A stretch of DNA of 64,000 nt, taken from assembly GCF_000442255.1 (NCBI RefSeq), contig NZ_KE557274.1, positions 190,467 to 254,466 of the forward strand. The letters are read 5' to 3'. A program made the position numbers and the translations under genes. Positions 44,701-52,271 of this stretch are shown piece by piece. The DNA comes from Salipiger mucosus DSM 16094. GTDB taxonomy: Bacteria; Pseudomonadota; Alphaproteobacteria; Rhodobacterales; Rhodobacteraceae. The notes below the pieces were generated by a model. The model had not been told where the DNA came from. It saw only the letters and a list, made by a program, of their open reading frames with translations, and did no database searches. Position 1 is the stretch's first letter; each line of letters begins with the position of its first letter.

Positions 44701-45999
44701 CTGACCAGCCTGCGTCACATGATTTCGTCCGTGAGCGCCTGGTTCGGCGACAGCCGTGTCGTGGCCGGTTCGTCGATCCTTGTTCGCCGGACACTGAACA
44801 CGGACTGGACGGGGCCGGACAACGTCGATTGGTGCCATTTCGGCGCAATGCGTGGGCTCGACTTCGCCAAGCACCATTCGGCGGCCGTCAGTATCGGGCG
44901 CATGGAGCTGCCCATCCGGACCATCGACGGTCTCGTCGCCGCGCTGACCTTCGACGATGAAGACCCCGAGCTTCCTTTCGACAAGCACGGCACCGGCCTG
45001 CGCGGGAACGGCGACGACGACCAGAGCGACCAGCCGCTTCTCATGCCGAGCCAGAACCAGAGGCTCAAGCTGAGATCCGGAGAAGTGGTGGAGATCCCGA
45101 CCCCGATGCATCCCGGCAAGTGGGGACGCATGATCCAGAAGCAGTACCGCGAAGAGGAACTACTGCAGTTCTGTGGTCGCCTGCGCCCGGTCTATCGCCA
45201 GGGCGAGGCCCCGATCTGGTTCGCGATGAGCTCGGTGATCCCGGAAAACGTCGTCATCGACGATCTGGTGCACCTGGATGACCTGGTGACCAAACGGTCC
45301 TTCTTCTGGGATGCCATCCGGAGATGCGGGGGTATCATGCAGCCCGATCTCCTGGTCGAGGAGTGCCCGGAACTATTCGCGGACCGTAACCATGCGATCC
45401 AGGAGATGGCGGCCTCCGGCTTCAGTTTCCGGGACGGCACACAGACCGGCGCCAAGACCCACGGGTTCACGGCGTACCGCATCCTGTCCGAACGCGCGGA
45501 CGCCTATGGTTTCGTGCGCACCGGTATCGACGACCATCAAAAACGTCTCGGCGCGGTGCTCGACCGCCTTGGTCTCACATATGACCGGATCGACCCGGTA
45601 AATCCTGACGCGGCAATCAAGTCGCTGGCCAGGGCCCGAGCACCGGACAACATCGAGATCGAGCTCGGCAAGTTCGAGGATCGCCAGGTTCGGGAACGGA
45701 ATACCGGACATCAGGCCGGCGTTGAAATCATGCGCCGTGGTTCGGAGCGCGTGGATCTTCAGCAAGGTCGGTCATCTAAGCTGCCCTCACATCCGTTGAC
45801 CTTCACGGCCGGGAACTCGGGGATCCTGAAAAAGAAACAGGTGTGCTTTGCCGAGATCGAGGCAGAGCTGACGCTGGCGCGGATCTGGGAGAAAATGACC
45901 TACGAACGACAAGCCGAACGTGACAAGCTCCTCTGGGAGAATAACGAAGAAACCTACGAAAGCCTCGGCGCGCATGTCGCTGACGGGAACGGAGATTGA
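41764..45999 (+). CDS. Large primase-polymerase / helicase fusion, candidate replication protein
   Basis: About 1411 residues (frame open from the TTG at 41713; the TTG at 41764 has AAGAGG 5 nt upstream). N-terminal residues about 45-250 look like an archaeo-eukaryotic-type prim-pol domain: GWSVFPQTINRMPAK, TLNVGAAMG, then the metal-binding HTFALDIDV (Asp-x-Asp), PHAIETVAEG and GKHHKTGRYFQWL. After a linker, VKAPTGAGKTSRT (about 457-465, Walker A) and ARAVIADERIHHLFL (DEx-type Walker B) mark a superfamily 2 helicase, and the C-terminal part carries a helicase-like second lobe (QYREEELLQFCGRLRPVYRQ, motif VI-like Gln-x2-Gly-Arg). Such fusions replicate plasmids and phages. No other initiator is seen, so it is a prime candidate for plasmid replication. 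Confidence 0.8.
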   Translation: MSNSYLDLFEGETFSTSTWSKTDDVDLMFHPSEPVFGAVAEDLVRHGWSVFPQTINRMPAKLNNGDTINWSADHKLPWQLPTPGALKKWITQCATLNVGAAMGQGSGHTFALDIDVTDEELCSRIVMLAEEMLGETPFHRVGMAPKVVLLYRHPADDKVPSMSRHLSETTDNGRVIASPHAIETVAEGKPITFMGKHHKTGRYFQWLRSNPTELGPEAAPLVTSHQVTMFFEAVDENIRRLHRNPSALLAPQEIEWDPNQKIHVPKLRSGSNATGWVENEQGKIVDGREAYLTNLVFEFARNNPGAREQLRSSIYDQFAQNAEMSGRWTQNRVLREIDGKLGRLIRKQDAGEIELKPRRKEELKASENKPGTFSLPFSKEQLAERGLGFLPDKFRRKSLPGQYVGKQDPVTLTDEERAQQIDEIGTGLEAALDMFFEDVFMADCGRTPGENRVHIVKAPTGAGKTSRTIRYIGEKKADHEARAHRPRLDGRRDEDGNIVAPAQGLTTSYETLSGNEVEGSMPIVFLLPTYANIEEVRVRAEVLNLDPALDDDQLKDAAAQKGLVPEEELESRLEDMKRDAMDAGLDVLVYKGKIAAGCQMADKVQAAMEAGVGTAGFCKADVTREDGERETVYCPHYAGCPAITQKARIQESDLVFTPHPFMQLTIPEELQHARAVIADERIHHLFLHTTEFPVVDLSLPRKSVRLTRREREQGVTAHDLAQSREEAVEIVRQALSEDACPAQRLFDYEQNPEALAYQPPAQSDMPGEHRHASRGAQLVQDCIRICSNALRKDANLTPEMTLDEVVEMCEKPSGHHVREEKRFWEIIADRIERLTMGGLADNLEAKIRDISGSDFIEHRLKLQRLLDAHRASQKMPHGERELRIQKIRDLNTDGPPRETIRISWRTTPNWENIPLLLLDASAAPEIITKIWGGADVTTHDISGPLHMKVVGVVNRTFSNASIIGDPEGSEIEKLRAASGLTSLRHMISSVSAWFGDSRVVAGSSILVRRTLNTDWTGPDNVDWCHFGAMRGLDFAKHHSAAVSIGRMELPIRTIDGLVAALTFDDEDPELPFDKHGTGLRGNGDDDQSDQPLLMPSQNQRLKLRSGEVVEIPTPMHPGKWGRMIQKQYREEELLQFCGRLRPVYRQGEAPIWFAMSSVIPENVVIDDLVHLDDLVTKRSFFWDAIRRCGGIMQPDLLVEECPELFADRNHAIQEMAASGFSFRDGTQTGAKTHGFTAYRILSERADAYGFVRTGIDDHQKRLGAVLDRLGLTYDRIDPVNPDAAIKSLARARAPDNIEIELGKFEDRQVRERNTGHQAGVEIMRRGSERVDLQQGRSSKLPSHPLTFTAGNSGILKKKQVCFAEIEAELTLARIWEKMTYERQAERDKLLWENNEETYESLGAHVADGNGD

Positions 46000-46000
46000 C

Positions 46001-46516
46001 ATGAGCCTGGACACCGAACTCGAGCAGATGTCGCTAGCCGGCAGGATCTCCACCGAGACCATGTCCGTGGGCGAGCTGATCTCTCTTTTCCGGGATGGCG
46101 ACCTGGCGCTTCCCGCGGGCTGGCAGAACCGGTACCGATGGTCCCTGATCCGGAAATCAGCACTGATCGAGTCCCTTTTCCTCGGGATTACGATTTCAGA
46201 TGTCTATCTCGCCGCGAACGACACCGATCAGATCGAGATCGTGGACGGCGTGGCGCGCGTGGCAACGATCCTGGAATTCGCCGGCGTTCTGCCGGACGGG
46301 CAGGGCGGGACCGCGCCGCCACTGGGGCTCGTCGGCACCCGCCACCTCCCGGCGCTCGAGGGCCTTGTCTGGAACTCGGACAATCCAGATGCCAATGTCT
46401 TGCCGCCGGCGATGCGTGTTCAGTTCCGGCGGCCCAAGCTTACGGTTCATGTTCTGGACGAACTGGCATCACCGGAGCAACGGGTCCGCTTCCAGGGACT
46501 GCTAATTAACATCTAG
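46001..46516 (+). pseudogene. DUF262-family protein, truncated at the cargo junction
   Basis: The 171-residue product has a DUF262 N-terminal domain, as in GmrSD and DndB-type proteins: MSVGELISLFRDGDLALPAG, then RYRWSLIRKSALIESLFLGI and EIVDGVARVATILEFAG with the DGxxR-type motif. Family proteins are normally over 300 residues; here the homology stops within SPEQRVRFQGLLINI followed by TAG at 46514-46516. Different, lower-GC sequence starts there, indicating truncation when the cargo region inserted. The ATG at 46001 follows the prim-pol/helicase stop by 1 bp, so it belonged to that operon. DUF262 proteins often bind or cut DNA in defence. Confidence 0.65.
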
Positions 46517-46609
46517 CGTCACCTCTCGAGACAATGCTGCCTGCTCGCCTCGCCGAAACCGTCACTATGCCCAGCGCTCATATTCATCCTGCTTCTCGCA
46601 TAGGCTGAA

Positions 46610-47254
46610 TCACGTGACATCGTGCTGACCAATGGTTTCCGAGCCTAACATTACCTCAATTGATTGTCGCCCAAGACGGGCGATTGAGACGAGTCGCGAG
46701 TGTGACAACGACAAACGCGCTGTGTTCGACAGCCCGGCTTGAAGTGTCAGAACAAAATCCGCCGCCGCCCGGCAATCAAAATCGGCTGGGGCATCGCCCT
46801 CCGCGATGGCGCGTTTGAACCTATTCTGCATTTTGCGATCATTGGCTTCTCTTTGCGCCTTTAGCCAGGCGGCGCTGACGGTAGCGTCGTCGGTGGCGCT
46901 GCCGGGAAGCATTTCCTGCAATCCGGCAATAACCATACATCCGGGCGGATGCCCCCTGCCTGAAAATGCCGACGCCGAGGCCGTGAGGAAGGCTTCAACA
47001 GCATCGCCAAGAGCGGGTGTCGAATCGAGCCGATCCCACATCTGCCCGCCGTGGTGCTCGACGAAAAATTTCAGGCTTTCTTCATACAACGCATCCTTGC
47101 TGCTGAATGCAGAATAAAAACTCGGCGGTGAGATGTTCATCGCACGCGTCAGGTCCGAGACCGATGTGTTTGCATATCCGTCTGCCCAGAACATCTCCAT
47201 GGCGCGCGCCAGCGCTGCGTCTCTGTCGAACTGTCTGGGCCGTCCTCGCGTCAT
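46610..47254 (-). CDS. TetR/AcrR-family repressor
   Basis: A 214-residue regulator. The N-terminal HTH is MTRGRPRQFDRDAALARAME then MFWADGYANTSVSDLTRAMN, ISPPSFYSAFSSKDALYEES; the ligand domain follows. The start at 47254 has AAGGA 7 nt upstream; a longer frame to 47500 is excluded because it crosses the operators and the SDR gene. It is divergent from the SDR/MFS genes, and two similar 16-bp sites lie between them, so it likely represses that efflux/reductase operon and itself. Lower GC than the backbone marks it as acquired cargo. Confidence 0.85.
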   Translation of the reverse strand: MTRGRPRQFDRDAALARAMEMFWADGYANTSVSDLTRAMNISPPSFYSAFSSKDALYEESLKFFVEHHGGQMWDRLDSTPALGDAVEAFLTASASAFSGRGHPPGCMVIAGLQEMLPGSATDDATVSAAWLKAQREANDRKMQNRFKRAIAEGDAPADFDCRAAADFVLTLQAGLSNTARLSLSHSRLVSIARLGRQSIEVMLGSETIGQHDVT

Positions 47255-47268
47255 GATGCGTTCCTTTT

Positions 47269-47284
47269 TGTATCGATGACTACA
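47269..47284. promoter_or_regulatory. TetR operator 1
   Basis: TGTATCGATGACTACA reads on the reverse strand as TGTAGTCATCGATACA, similar to operator 2 (TGTAGTGGTCGCTACA) at 12 of 16 or more positions. It lies next to the TetR start. Confidence 0.5.
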
Positions 47285-47320
47285 TAAATTGGTTGACACC
47301 ACATGGCAAGAGGGGATTTG

Positions 47321-47336
47321 TGTAGTGGTCGCTACA
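47321..47336. promoter_or_regulatory. TetR operator 2
   Basis: TGTAGTGGTCGCTACA has perfect outer arms TGTAG/CTACA with a 6-nt spacer and lies just upstream of the SDR start. Its centre is 52 bp from operator 1, about five helical turns. Confidence 0.55.
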
Positions 47337-47351
47337 TAAAAGGAGTTCGAC

Positions 47352-48090
47352 ATGCAACTGGCTGGAAAAAAGGCCTTCGTTACTGGCGGTAGTCGGGGAA
47401 TGGGCGCAGCAATCGTGCGTCGCCTCGCAGAAGATGGGGCAGATGTTGCCTTTACGTACAATTCTTCTGCCGGGCCCGCCGAGGCCCTCGCGTGACTCAA
47501 TGGAGGCCTCGGGGCGGCGCGCGCTGGCAGTCCGCGCGAACAGCATAGTACCGAGCGAGATCGAATCTGCGATCAGTGAAGCCGCCGATGCATTGGGCGG
47601 CATAGACATTCTGGTCAACAATGCCGGCATTTTCAAAGTTATGCCGATTGATGAGATGAGCCTGGATTTGTTCAACGAAACTGTCATGGTGCACCTGACT
47701 GCCGCATTTGTGGCCACGAAATCCGTCATCAATCACATGCCGGAAGGCGGTCGCATCATTTCCATCGGCAGCAACCTTGCTTTCCGGGCAAGTTTTCCGG
47801 GCCTAACCGCCTATAGTGCCAGCAAGGCTGCAATCTCCGGATTCACGCATGCACTCGCACGGGATTTAGGACCACGTGGGATTACGGCAGTGGCCATCCA
47901 TCCCGGGTCCACAGATACCGATATGAACCCGGCAAACGGTCCGGCGGCAGATGGTCAGCGCGCGGCGACAGCGACGGGTCGATATGGCACGCCAGACGAA
48001 GTTGCAGATCTTGTTGCCTTTCTCGCCGGGCCGACTGGTAGGTCGGTCACGGGCGTTGACTGGCTTCTCGACAATGGCGCAAACGCATGA
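47352..48090 (+). pseudogene. Short-chain dehydrogenase/reductase (SDR), frameshifted
   Basis: The first 47 codons give an SDR start (MQLAGKKAFVTGGSRGMGAA then IVRRLAEDGADVAFTYN, the TGxxxGxG NAD(P) motif), then TGA at 47493. The rest is in the next frame: ASGRRALAVRAN, LGGIDILVNNAGIF, EGGRIISIGSNL, the catalytic YSASKAA and PGSTDTDMNPA, to TGA at 48090. One extra base (or loss of two) near 47490 splits the gene; a sequencing error is possible. AGGAG precedes the ATG at 47352 and the MFS gene overlaps its stop (ATGA). SDRs oxidise or reduce small alcohols or ketones; substrate unknown. Confidence 0.8.
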
Positions 48091-49265
48091 CTTCGCGATC
48101 AGAGAGCGTCTTCACAACGGCAACGCTCATCACCGGCGCGTTTCTTGTTGTTGCAGTGGAATTCGTTGTCGTGGGATTGGCAGCGGACCTGTCTTCTTCA
48201 CTGGCGATCAACACTGCACAATATAGTCTTGTTGTTTCGGTTTTCGCTCTCGGGGCCGCCATTGGCGGTCCCGGTCTGGTCTATTACCTATCACGATTTC
48301 CAGCGAAGCGCGTTTTGGCTTGGTCGCTGGCGCCGTATGTTGGAAATATTGCGTTTGTTTTTTACCCGGATTTTTCCACGACACTGGCACTGCGGGCCAT
48401 TCAAGGCGCCACTCTGCCAGTGTTTATGAGTTTCGCCAACGTCTGGATGGCACAACGATATGGCACTGGACACGGGACCTCGCTTCTTTACATAGGGGTT
48501 GTTGCTGGTGGTGCATTGGCACCTCCCATCGGCGCTAGCCTTGCCGCGCTTGTCGGGTGGCAGAGTGTCATGTTTGGCTTGGGGCTCTTTTGTCTGTTGG
48601 TCCTGACAGCAGTATTCAAGTACCTTGATGAGGGAGCGCCTGGATCCAGTCGGCTGCAGCGCGACCAAACCCTTGATGGATACCTGCTTGGGCATCTGAC
48701 GCTGACAGTGTTCACGTTCGCAGCACTTTTCGCAAGCTATGCACACATTACCCAGATCCTGAGAAATGCGGGCGTGCAAAGAGACGTTGTCGATGTTCTG
48801 CTTCTCATATTTGGAGTGGCCGGCTTCGCCGGAAACTGTCTTGCAGCCAAGGTAGTTTCGTGGCCGTTAGGCGCCAGCTGCTGTGCAACGGCATTGGTTG
48901 CGCTGTGCAGTCTGGCCTTTCAGACTGGGTATAAACCCGAAACAGCTATGGCGGTGACCATTGCAGCGACATGGGGCGGCGCGCATGCGGCTAGCTTTGT
49001 TTTGAGCCAGGCACGTTTGATGAACGCCGCACCACACTTCCCCGCCTTTTCGGGTTCTCTCAATATTTCTGCCGGAAATATCGGGATCGCGCTTGGTGCT
49101 GTTCTTGGCGGCTTTTCTGTCTCTCCTGCTGGCACTGGCATGTCGACGGGGGCCGTTAGTTCCATGTTGGCCGTTTTGTCCGTTGTCTTGGCAGGCCTTT
49201 TGGCAGTCAGAAAAGCAGCGATGGCAGAAGCCAAGCGCAAAACCGAACAGAGGTGCGATATCTGA
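48087..49265 (+). CDS. MFS transporter (drug/sugar efflux type)
   Basis: A 392-residue protein with about 12 hydrophobic segments, beginning with TATLITGAFLVVAVEFVVVG. The A-motif-like loop between TM2 and TM3 (YYLSRFPAKRVL) and the large central loop are typical of the DHA1/arabinose efflux group. The start overlaps the SDR stop. Controlled by the neighbouring TetR through two operators, it probably exports a toxic compound; substrate unknown. Lower GC than the backbone. Confidence 0.85.
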   Translation: MTSRSESVFTTATLITGAFLVVAVEFVVVGLAADLSSSLAINTAQYSLVVSVFALGAAIGGPGLVYYLSRFPAKRVLAWSLAPYVGNIAFVFYPDFSTTLALRAIQGATLPVFMSFANVWMAQRYGTGHGTSLLYIGVVAGGALAPPIGASLAALVGWQSVMFGLGLFCLLVLTAVFKYLDEGAPGSSRLQRDQTLDGYLLGHLTLTVFTFAALFASYAHITQILRNAGVQRDVVDVLLLIFGVAGFAGNCLAAKVVSWPLGASCCATALVALCSLAFQTGYKPETAMAVTIAATWGGAHAASFVLSQARLMNAAPHFPAFSGSLNISAGNIGIALGAVLGGFSVSPAGTGMSTGAVSSMLAVLSVVLAGLLAVRKAAMAEAKRKTEQRCDI

Positions 49266-49274
49266 GGTCTCCCC

Positions 49275-49463
49275 CTGTCGGTCGTACAGAAACGCGTCCC
49301 TCAGCTCAGGGCATTGCTTCCGCTCTGCTTAGGAAGATCATCGTGCAGCTTGCCACTGACGGTTCCAAGATAATTGCGGCCCGATCACTCTGGTTGACCG
49401 ACCAGACGCAACACCCTGAGCTGAGGGACGCGGCGCCATTGCACGGAGGCGAGACGACCGACA
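49275..49463. repeat. Inverted-repeat element, possible MITE or IS remnant
   Basis: A 24-bp inverted repeat (49294-49317 and 49408-49431) matches at 22 of 24 positions, and an outer 11-bp pair (CTGTCGGTCGT 49275-49285 and ACGACCGACAG 49453-49463) also matches. The inner 90 bp has no coding capacity. No target-site duplication is visible. The whole stretch 49266-49720 has no gene otherwise. Confidence 0.4.
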
Positions 49464-49720
49464 GGTCGTGTCACGAGCCGGTCCCGGTTCGAAGGGCCGG
49501 ATCCCTACACGCCGCTGCCACCGTTCATGACATCTGGCAATTCGCGCCCCAATCGCCAACATCGAGAGAGGTGAAGGAGGGCAGGGCCACCGCTTGGTTG
49601 GCCTCAAGAGTACAGTGCGTTAGGATCGCGGGTCCTGACGTGCACGATACGCTAAATGCAGGGGAGACGATCCCATTCGCGCAAAAGGCCCTGACGACCA
49701 AACCGGATAGGAGCCCAACC

Positions 49721-49978
49721 ATGGAAGCTCAAATCATCGCTCTCGTGATCCTAGTGCCTTTCACCTTGGCCTTCGTCTACGCAGGATTCCACGAATTCCG
49801 ACGGTACAAGACCGAAGGCCGCGCAACCTACGGTCTGGCCTTCGACGAAGAGACCGGTACTACCCACGTCACCGGGATCCCTGATGGCAAGGAAGCCTAC
49901 AACCCCGACGACTACGACCCCAGTGACTACAATGACCCCGACACCAAGTCAGGGGAGGCGGAGGGCAACAAGTCCTGA
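49721..49978 (+). CDS. Small membrane-anchored protein
   Basis: An 85-residue protein with one N-terminal hydrophobic segment (IIALVILVPFTLAFVYAGFH) and a short acidic C-terminal tail rich in Asp/Tyr/Pro (YNPDDYDPSDYNDPD). AGGAG lies 7 nt upstream of the ATG. Unknown function. It sits between the MFS/IR element and the 74-bp repeat, probably a remnant of plasmid or cargo sequence. Confidence 0.55.
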   Translation: MEAQIIALVILVPFTLAFVYAGFHEFRRYKTEGRATYGLAFDEETGTTHVTGIPDGKEAYNPDDYDPSDYNDPDTKSGEAEGNKS

Positions 49979-50059
49979 GTGAGCGTTCATGCGCGCCGCA
50001 ACGACAAGGCCTGTCCTAGGCAGCCAGGCGACCACGATAACGGCGTAACCCGATCCGGA

Positions 50060-50133
50060 AAAATCAGGATCTCTTCTACACCCAGTCGTCATCGATCACT
50101 TGGTGGGGTCCGATGGCCTGAAGCGTGTTTGAC
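50060..50133. repeat. 74-bp direct repeat, left copy
   Basis: It matches 56234-56307 at 68 of 74 positions. It encodes (minus strand) a fragment SNTLQAIGPHQVIDDDWV that equals the C-terminus of the 56238-57059 protein. It marks the left edge of the ABC-importer cargo. Confidence 0.75.
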
Positions 50134-50312
50134 TCCATCGGGATCTGAAACCATCCGATGTCTGTTCTCGTCGGCCAAGCTCGACCAGCGCGCGTTTGCG
50201 CCGAAGATCCGGTGTTCGCGGCCGCGGCCCTAACTGAGCACGCGCGGCGAACGGTGCTCACATCATCAGAGCCATCCGGGTGAATAACTCGCGCGCCAGC
50301 AGGATCCAAATT
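50134..50312. other. Junction region without a gene
   Basis: Between the left repeat and the DeoR stop there is no credible gene. The sequence here resembles neither the flank of the right copy nor a known element. Confidence 0.3.
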
Positions 50313-51080
50313 TCATGCTAGTACGACGCGAGTCCCGGCCTGTTTGCACGCAAATGTCAACGTCTCGGGGAGTGTACCGCCGCACACGACGGTATCGAGA
50401 TCCGACACATGCCCCATGGCAAAGCCCGCGGCACGGCCGATTTTGGCGTGATCGATGACAAGGATGCGATGCGATGCACAGCATGCGATTGCTCGGCGTG
50501 CACGGACTTCGTCCATGGTGAAGTCCAGAAGGTCTCCTCCGAGCGACACCCCGCCGACACTGAAGACCGCAAATTGCATACGAAGATTCTCGTAAAACTC
50601 GCCGGCCTCGGCCCCGATCAGGTCAAGATCTCGCATGCGCACCCGACCGCCCGCCACAGAGACCGAAATGTCCGGGGCTGCGCGCAAGGCCAGCACTGCG
50701 TGCAGATTGTTTGTAGCCACCGACAGTTTCTCGTGACCGGAAAGGGCACGGGCGATGGCTTCCACCGTGGTGCCCGTCCCTAGAGCGACCGATGCGCCAT
50801 TGGGCAGCAGGGAGGCGACTGCCGCTCCGATCCTATCCTTCTCTGAGCGCGACACCTCCAGTCGGGGCTGGAAGCCGATATTCTCTTGCGGGATTGCGAG
50901 GCGCGCGCGGCCATGGCGCCGCCGGACGAGTGCCGCATCATCCAGTAATCGCAGGTCAGACCGGATCGTCTGAACCGTCACATCCAGCATTGCGGCCATG
51001 GCCTTGGCGGAGAGTTCGCCATATGCCGATAGCAGGTTGATGATCTGATCCCGACGGCGGGCGGCCTCGTCAATAGACAT
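50313..51080 (-). CDS. DeoR/GlpR-family transcriptional regulator
   Basis: A 255-residue regulator. The N-terminal HTH is IINLLSAYGELSAKAMAAML, DVTVQTIRSDLRLLDD, then a sugar-phosphate-sensing DeoRC domain (ALGTGTTVEAIARAL, VATNNLHAVLAL, GGVSLGGDLLDF, LVIDHAKIGR). The family senses phosphorylated sugars or glycerol phosphate. The start at 51080 (MSIDEAARRR) coincides with a palindrome TTTTCGTTCGAAAA, suggesting autoregulation; an upstream ATG at 51104 gives 8 more residues. It is divergent from the ABC importer operon, which it probably controls through the second site at 51265. Confidence 0.85.
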   Translation of the reverse strand: MSIDEAARRRDQIINLLSAYGELSAKAMAAMLDVTVQTIRSDLRLLDDAALVRRRHGRARLAIPQENIGFQPRLEVSRSEKDRIGAAVASLLPNGASVALGTGTTVEAIARALSGHEKLSVATNNLHAVLALRAAPDISVSVAGGRVRMRDLDLIGAEAGEFYENLRMQFAVFSVGGVSLGGDLLDFTMDEVRARRAIACCASHRILVIDHAKIGRAAGFAMGHVSDLDTVVCGGTLPETLTFACKQAGTRVVLA

Positions 51081-51093
51081 TTTCGTTCGAAAA
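51080..51093. promoter_or_regulatory. DeoR/GlpR-type operator 1
   Basis: TTTTCGTTCGAAAA is a perfect palindrome, of the TTCG/CGAA type known for GlpR/DeoR operators. It overlaps the start of the regulator gene. Confidence 0.5.
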
Positions 51094-51264
51094 CCTGCTG
51101 TCATGTTTCCCACACCTAGGTTTGCCGCGCGGCTCCAGCCGAGTCCAGCGCCGACCCGCATGATTAGTCTTATTTAGCTAGAATTTGGAATCAGGGAAAA
51201 GCGTCACACCGCTGTCATGCGATCACACTAACAGGGCGACAGCGAATGACTTCCGTCAATTTGC

Positions 51265-51276
51265 TTTCGAACGAAA
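51265..51276. promoter_or_regulatory. DeoR/GlpR-type operator 2
   Basis: TTTCGAACGAAA has perfect TTTCG/CGAAA arms with a 2-bp spacer, lies 24 bp upstream of the binding-protein start, and repeats the motif at 51081-51092. Confidence 0.5.
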
Positions 51277-51299
51277 AGACAATCCTGCAGGAGTACCCT

Positions 51300-52271
51300 A
51301 TGCTTCGCCCTCTTCTTTCTCTGTCCGTTGCGCTGGCGCTGCCGGTAGCTGCGGCTGCTGAGACCCTTACCCTCTACACCTCGCAGCCCAATGCGGATGC
51401 CCAGTCCACCGTGGATGCCTTCATGGCCGCCAATCCCGGCGTAGAAGTGGAATGGGTGCGCGACGGCACCACCAACCTGATGACCCGCCTGCAGACCGAG
51501 ATCGCCGCCGGCGACCCTCAGCCCGATGTTCTGCTGATCGCAGACACGGTGACGCTGGAAGGTCTGGCGCAGGATGGTCAGCTTGCCGCCTACAAGTCGC
51601 CCGAGACCGAGGCCTACGACCCGGCGCTCTACAGTGCGGAAGGCTACTATTACTCGACGAAGCTGATCACCACCGGCATCGTCTACCACACCGGCGCGAC
51701 TGAGGTGCCGGCGTCCTGGTCGGATCTGGCCAAGCCCGAAATGGAGGGCATGATCGCAATGCCGTCGCCACTCTACTCCGGCGCCGCGCTGATCCATCTC
51801 GCTACGCTGACCGGCGAAGACAGCCTTGGCTGGGACTATTACGAGGCACTAGCCGACAATGAGGCCCGTGCAGAAGGTGGCAACGGCGGTACCTTCAAGG
51901 CCGTGGCCTCAGGCGAAAAGCCCTATGGCGTAGTGGTCGATTTTCTGGCGCTGCGCGCCAAGGCCGACGGCTCTCCGGTCGACTTCGTCTTCCCCGAGGA
52001 AGGCGTGTCCTACGTGACCGAACCTGTCGCCATCATGAAAAAGGCCGAAAGCAACGCCGCTGCGCAGAAGTTCGTAGACTTTCTGCTGTCTGAAGAAGGT
52101 CAACAGCTGGTGGTCGAGCAGGGCTACATCCCGGCCCGCAACGGCATCAACAGCCCCGAAGGCTTCCCGTCCCGCGACGAGATTAGGTTGATGGATTTTG
52201 AACCTGCAAAGGCCCTGGCGGACACAGACGCCAACAAGGAACGCTTTGCCGAGGTCTTCGGCGTCGAATGA
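51300..52271 (+). CDS. ABC importer substrate-binding protein (Fbp/AEP type)
   Basis: The 323-residue precursor has a signal (MLRPLLSLSVALALPVAAAA) and the family 1 extracellular binding fold: TLTLYTSQPNADAQSTVDAF, PDVLLIADTV, GIVYHTGATEVP and FVFPEEGVSYVTEPVAIMK. This group includes iron(III), thiamine, putrescine and 2-aminoethylphosphonate importers; the ligand cannot be decided. It is the first gene of a four-gene operon controlled by the DeoR-type regulator. The ATG at 51300 follows GGAG at 9 nt. The permease gene overlaps its stop (ATGA at 52268). Confidence 0.85.
   Translation: MLRPLLSLSVALALPVAAAAETLTLYTSQPNADAQSTVDAFMAANPGVEVEWVRDGTTNLMTRLQTEIAAGDPQPDVLLIADTVTLEGLAQDGQLAAYKSPETEAYDPALYSAEGYYYSTKLITTGIVYHTGATEVPASWSDLAKPEMEGMIAMPSPLYSGAALIHLATLTGEDSLGWDYYEALADNEARAEGGNGGTFKAVASGEKPYGVVVDFLALRAKADGSPVDFVFPEEGVSYVTEPVAIMKKAESNAAAQKFVDFLLSEEGQQLVVEQGYIPARNGINSPEGFPSRDEIRLMDFEPAKALADTDANKERFAEVFGVE

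Noticed and set aside
46610-47500. TetR gene with an 82-residue N-terminal extension
   Set aside because: The extension crosses both operators and the SDR gene; MTRGRPRQF at 47254 is the normal family start with a ribosome site.
49253-49720. Upstream extension of the small membrane protein gene
   Set aside because: The extension crosses the inverted-repeat element and has non-coding composition; the ATG at 49721 has a good ribosome site.
50076-50309. 77-residue open frame ending in DDDWV
   Set aside because: Only its last 18 residues match a real gene; it is the duplicated gene end rather than a functional gene.
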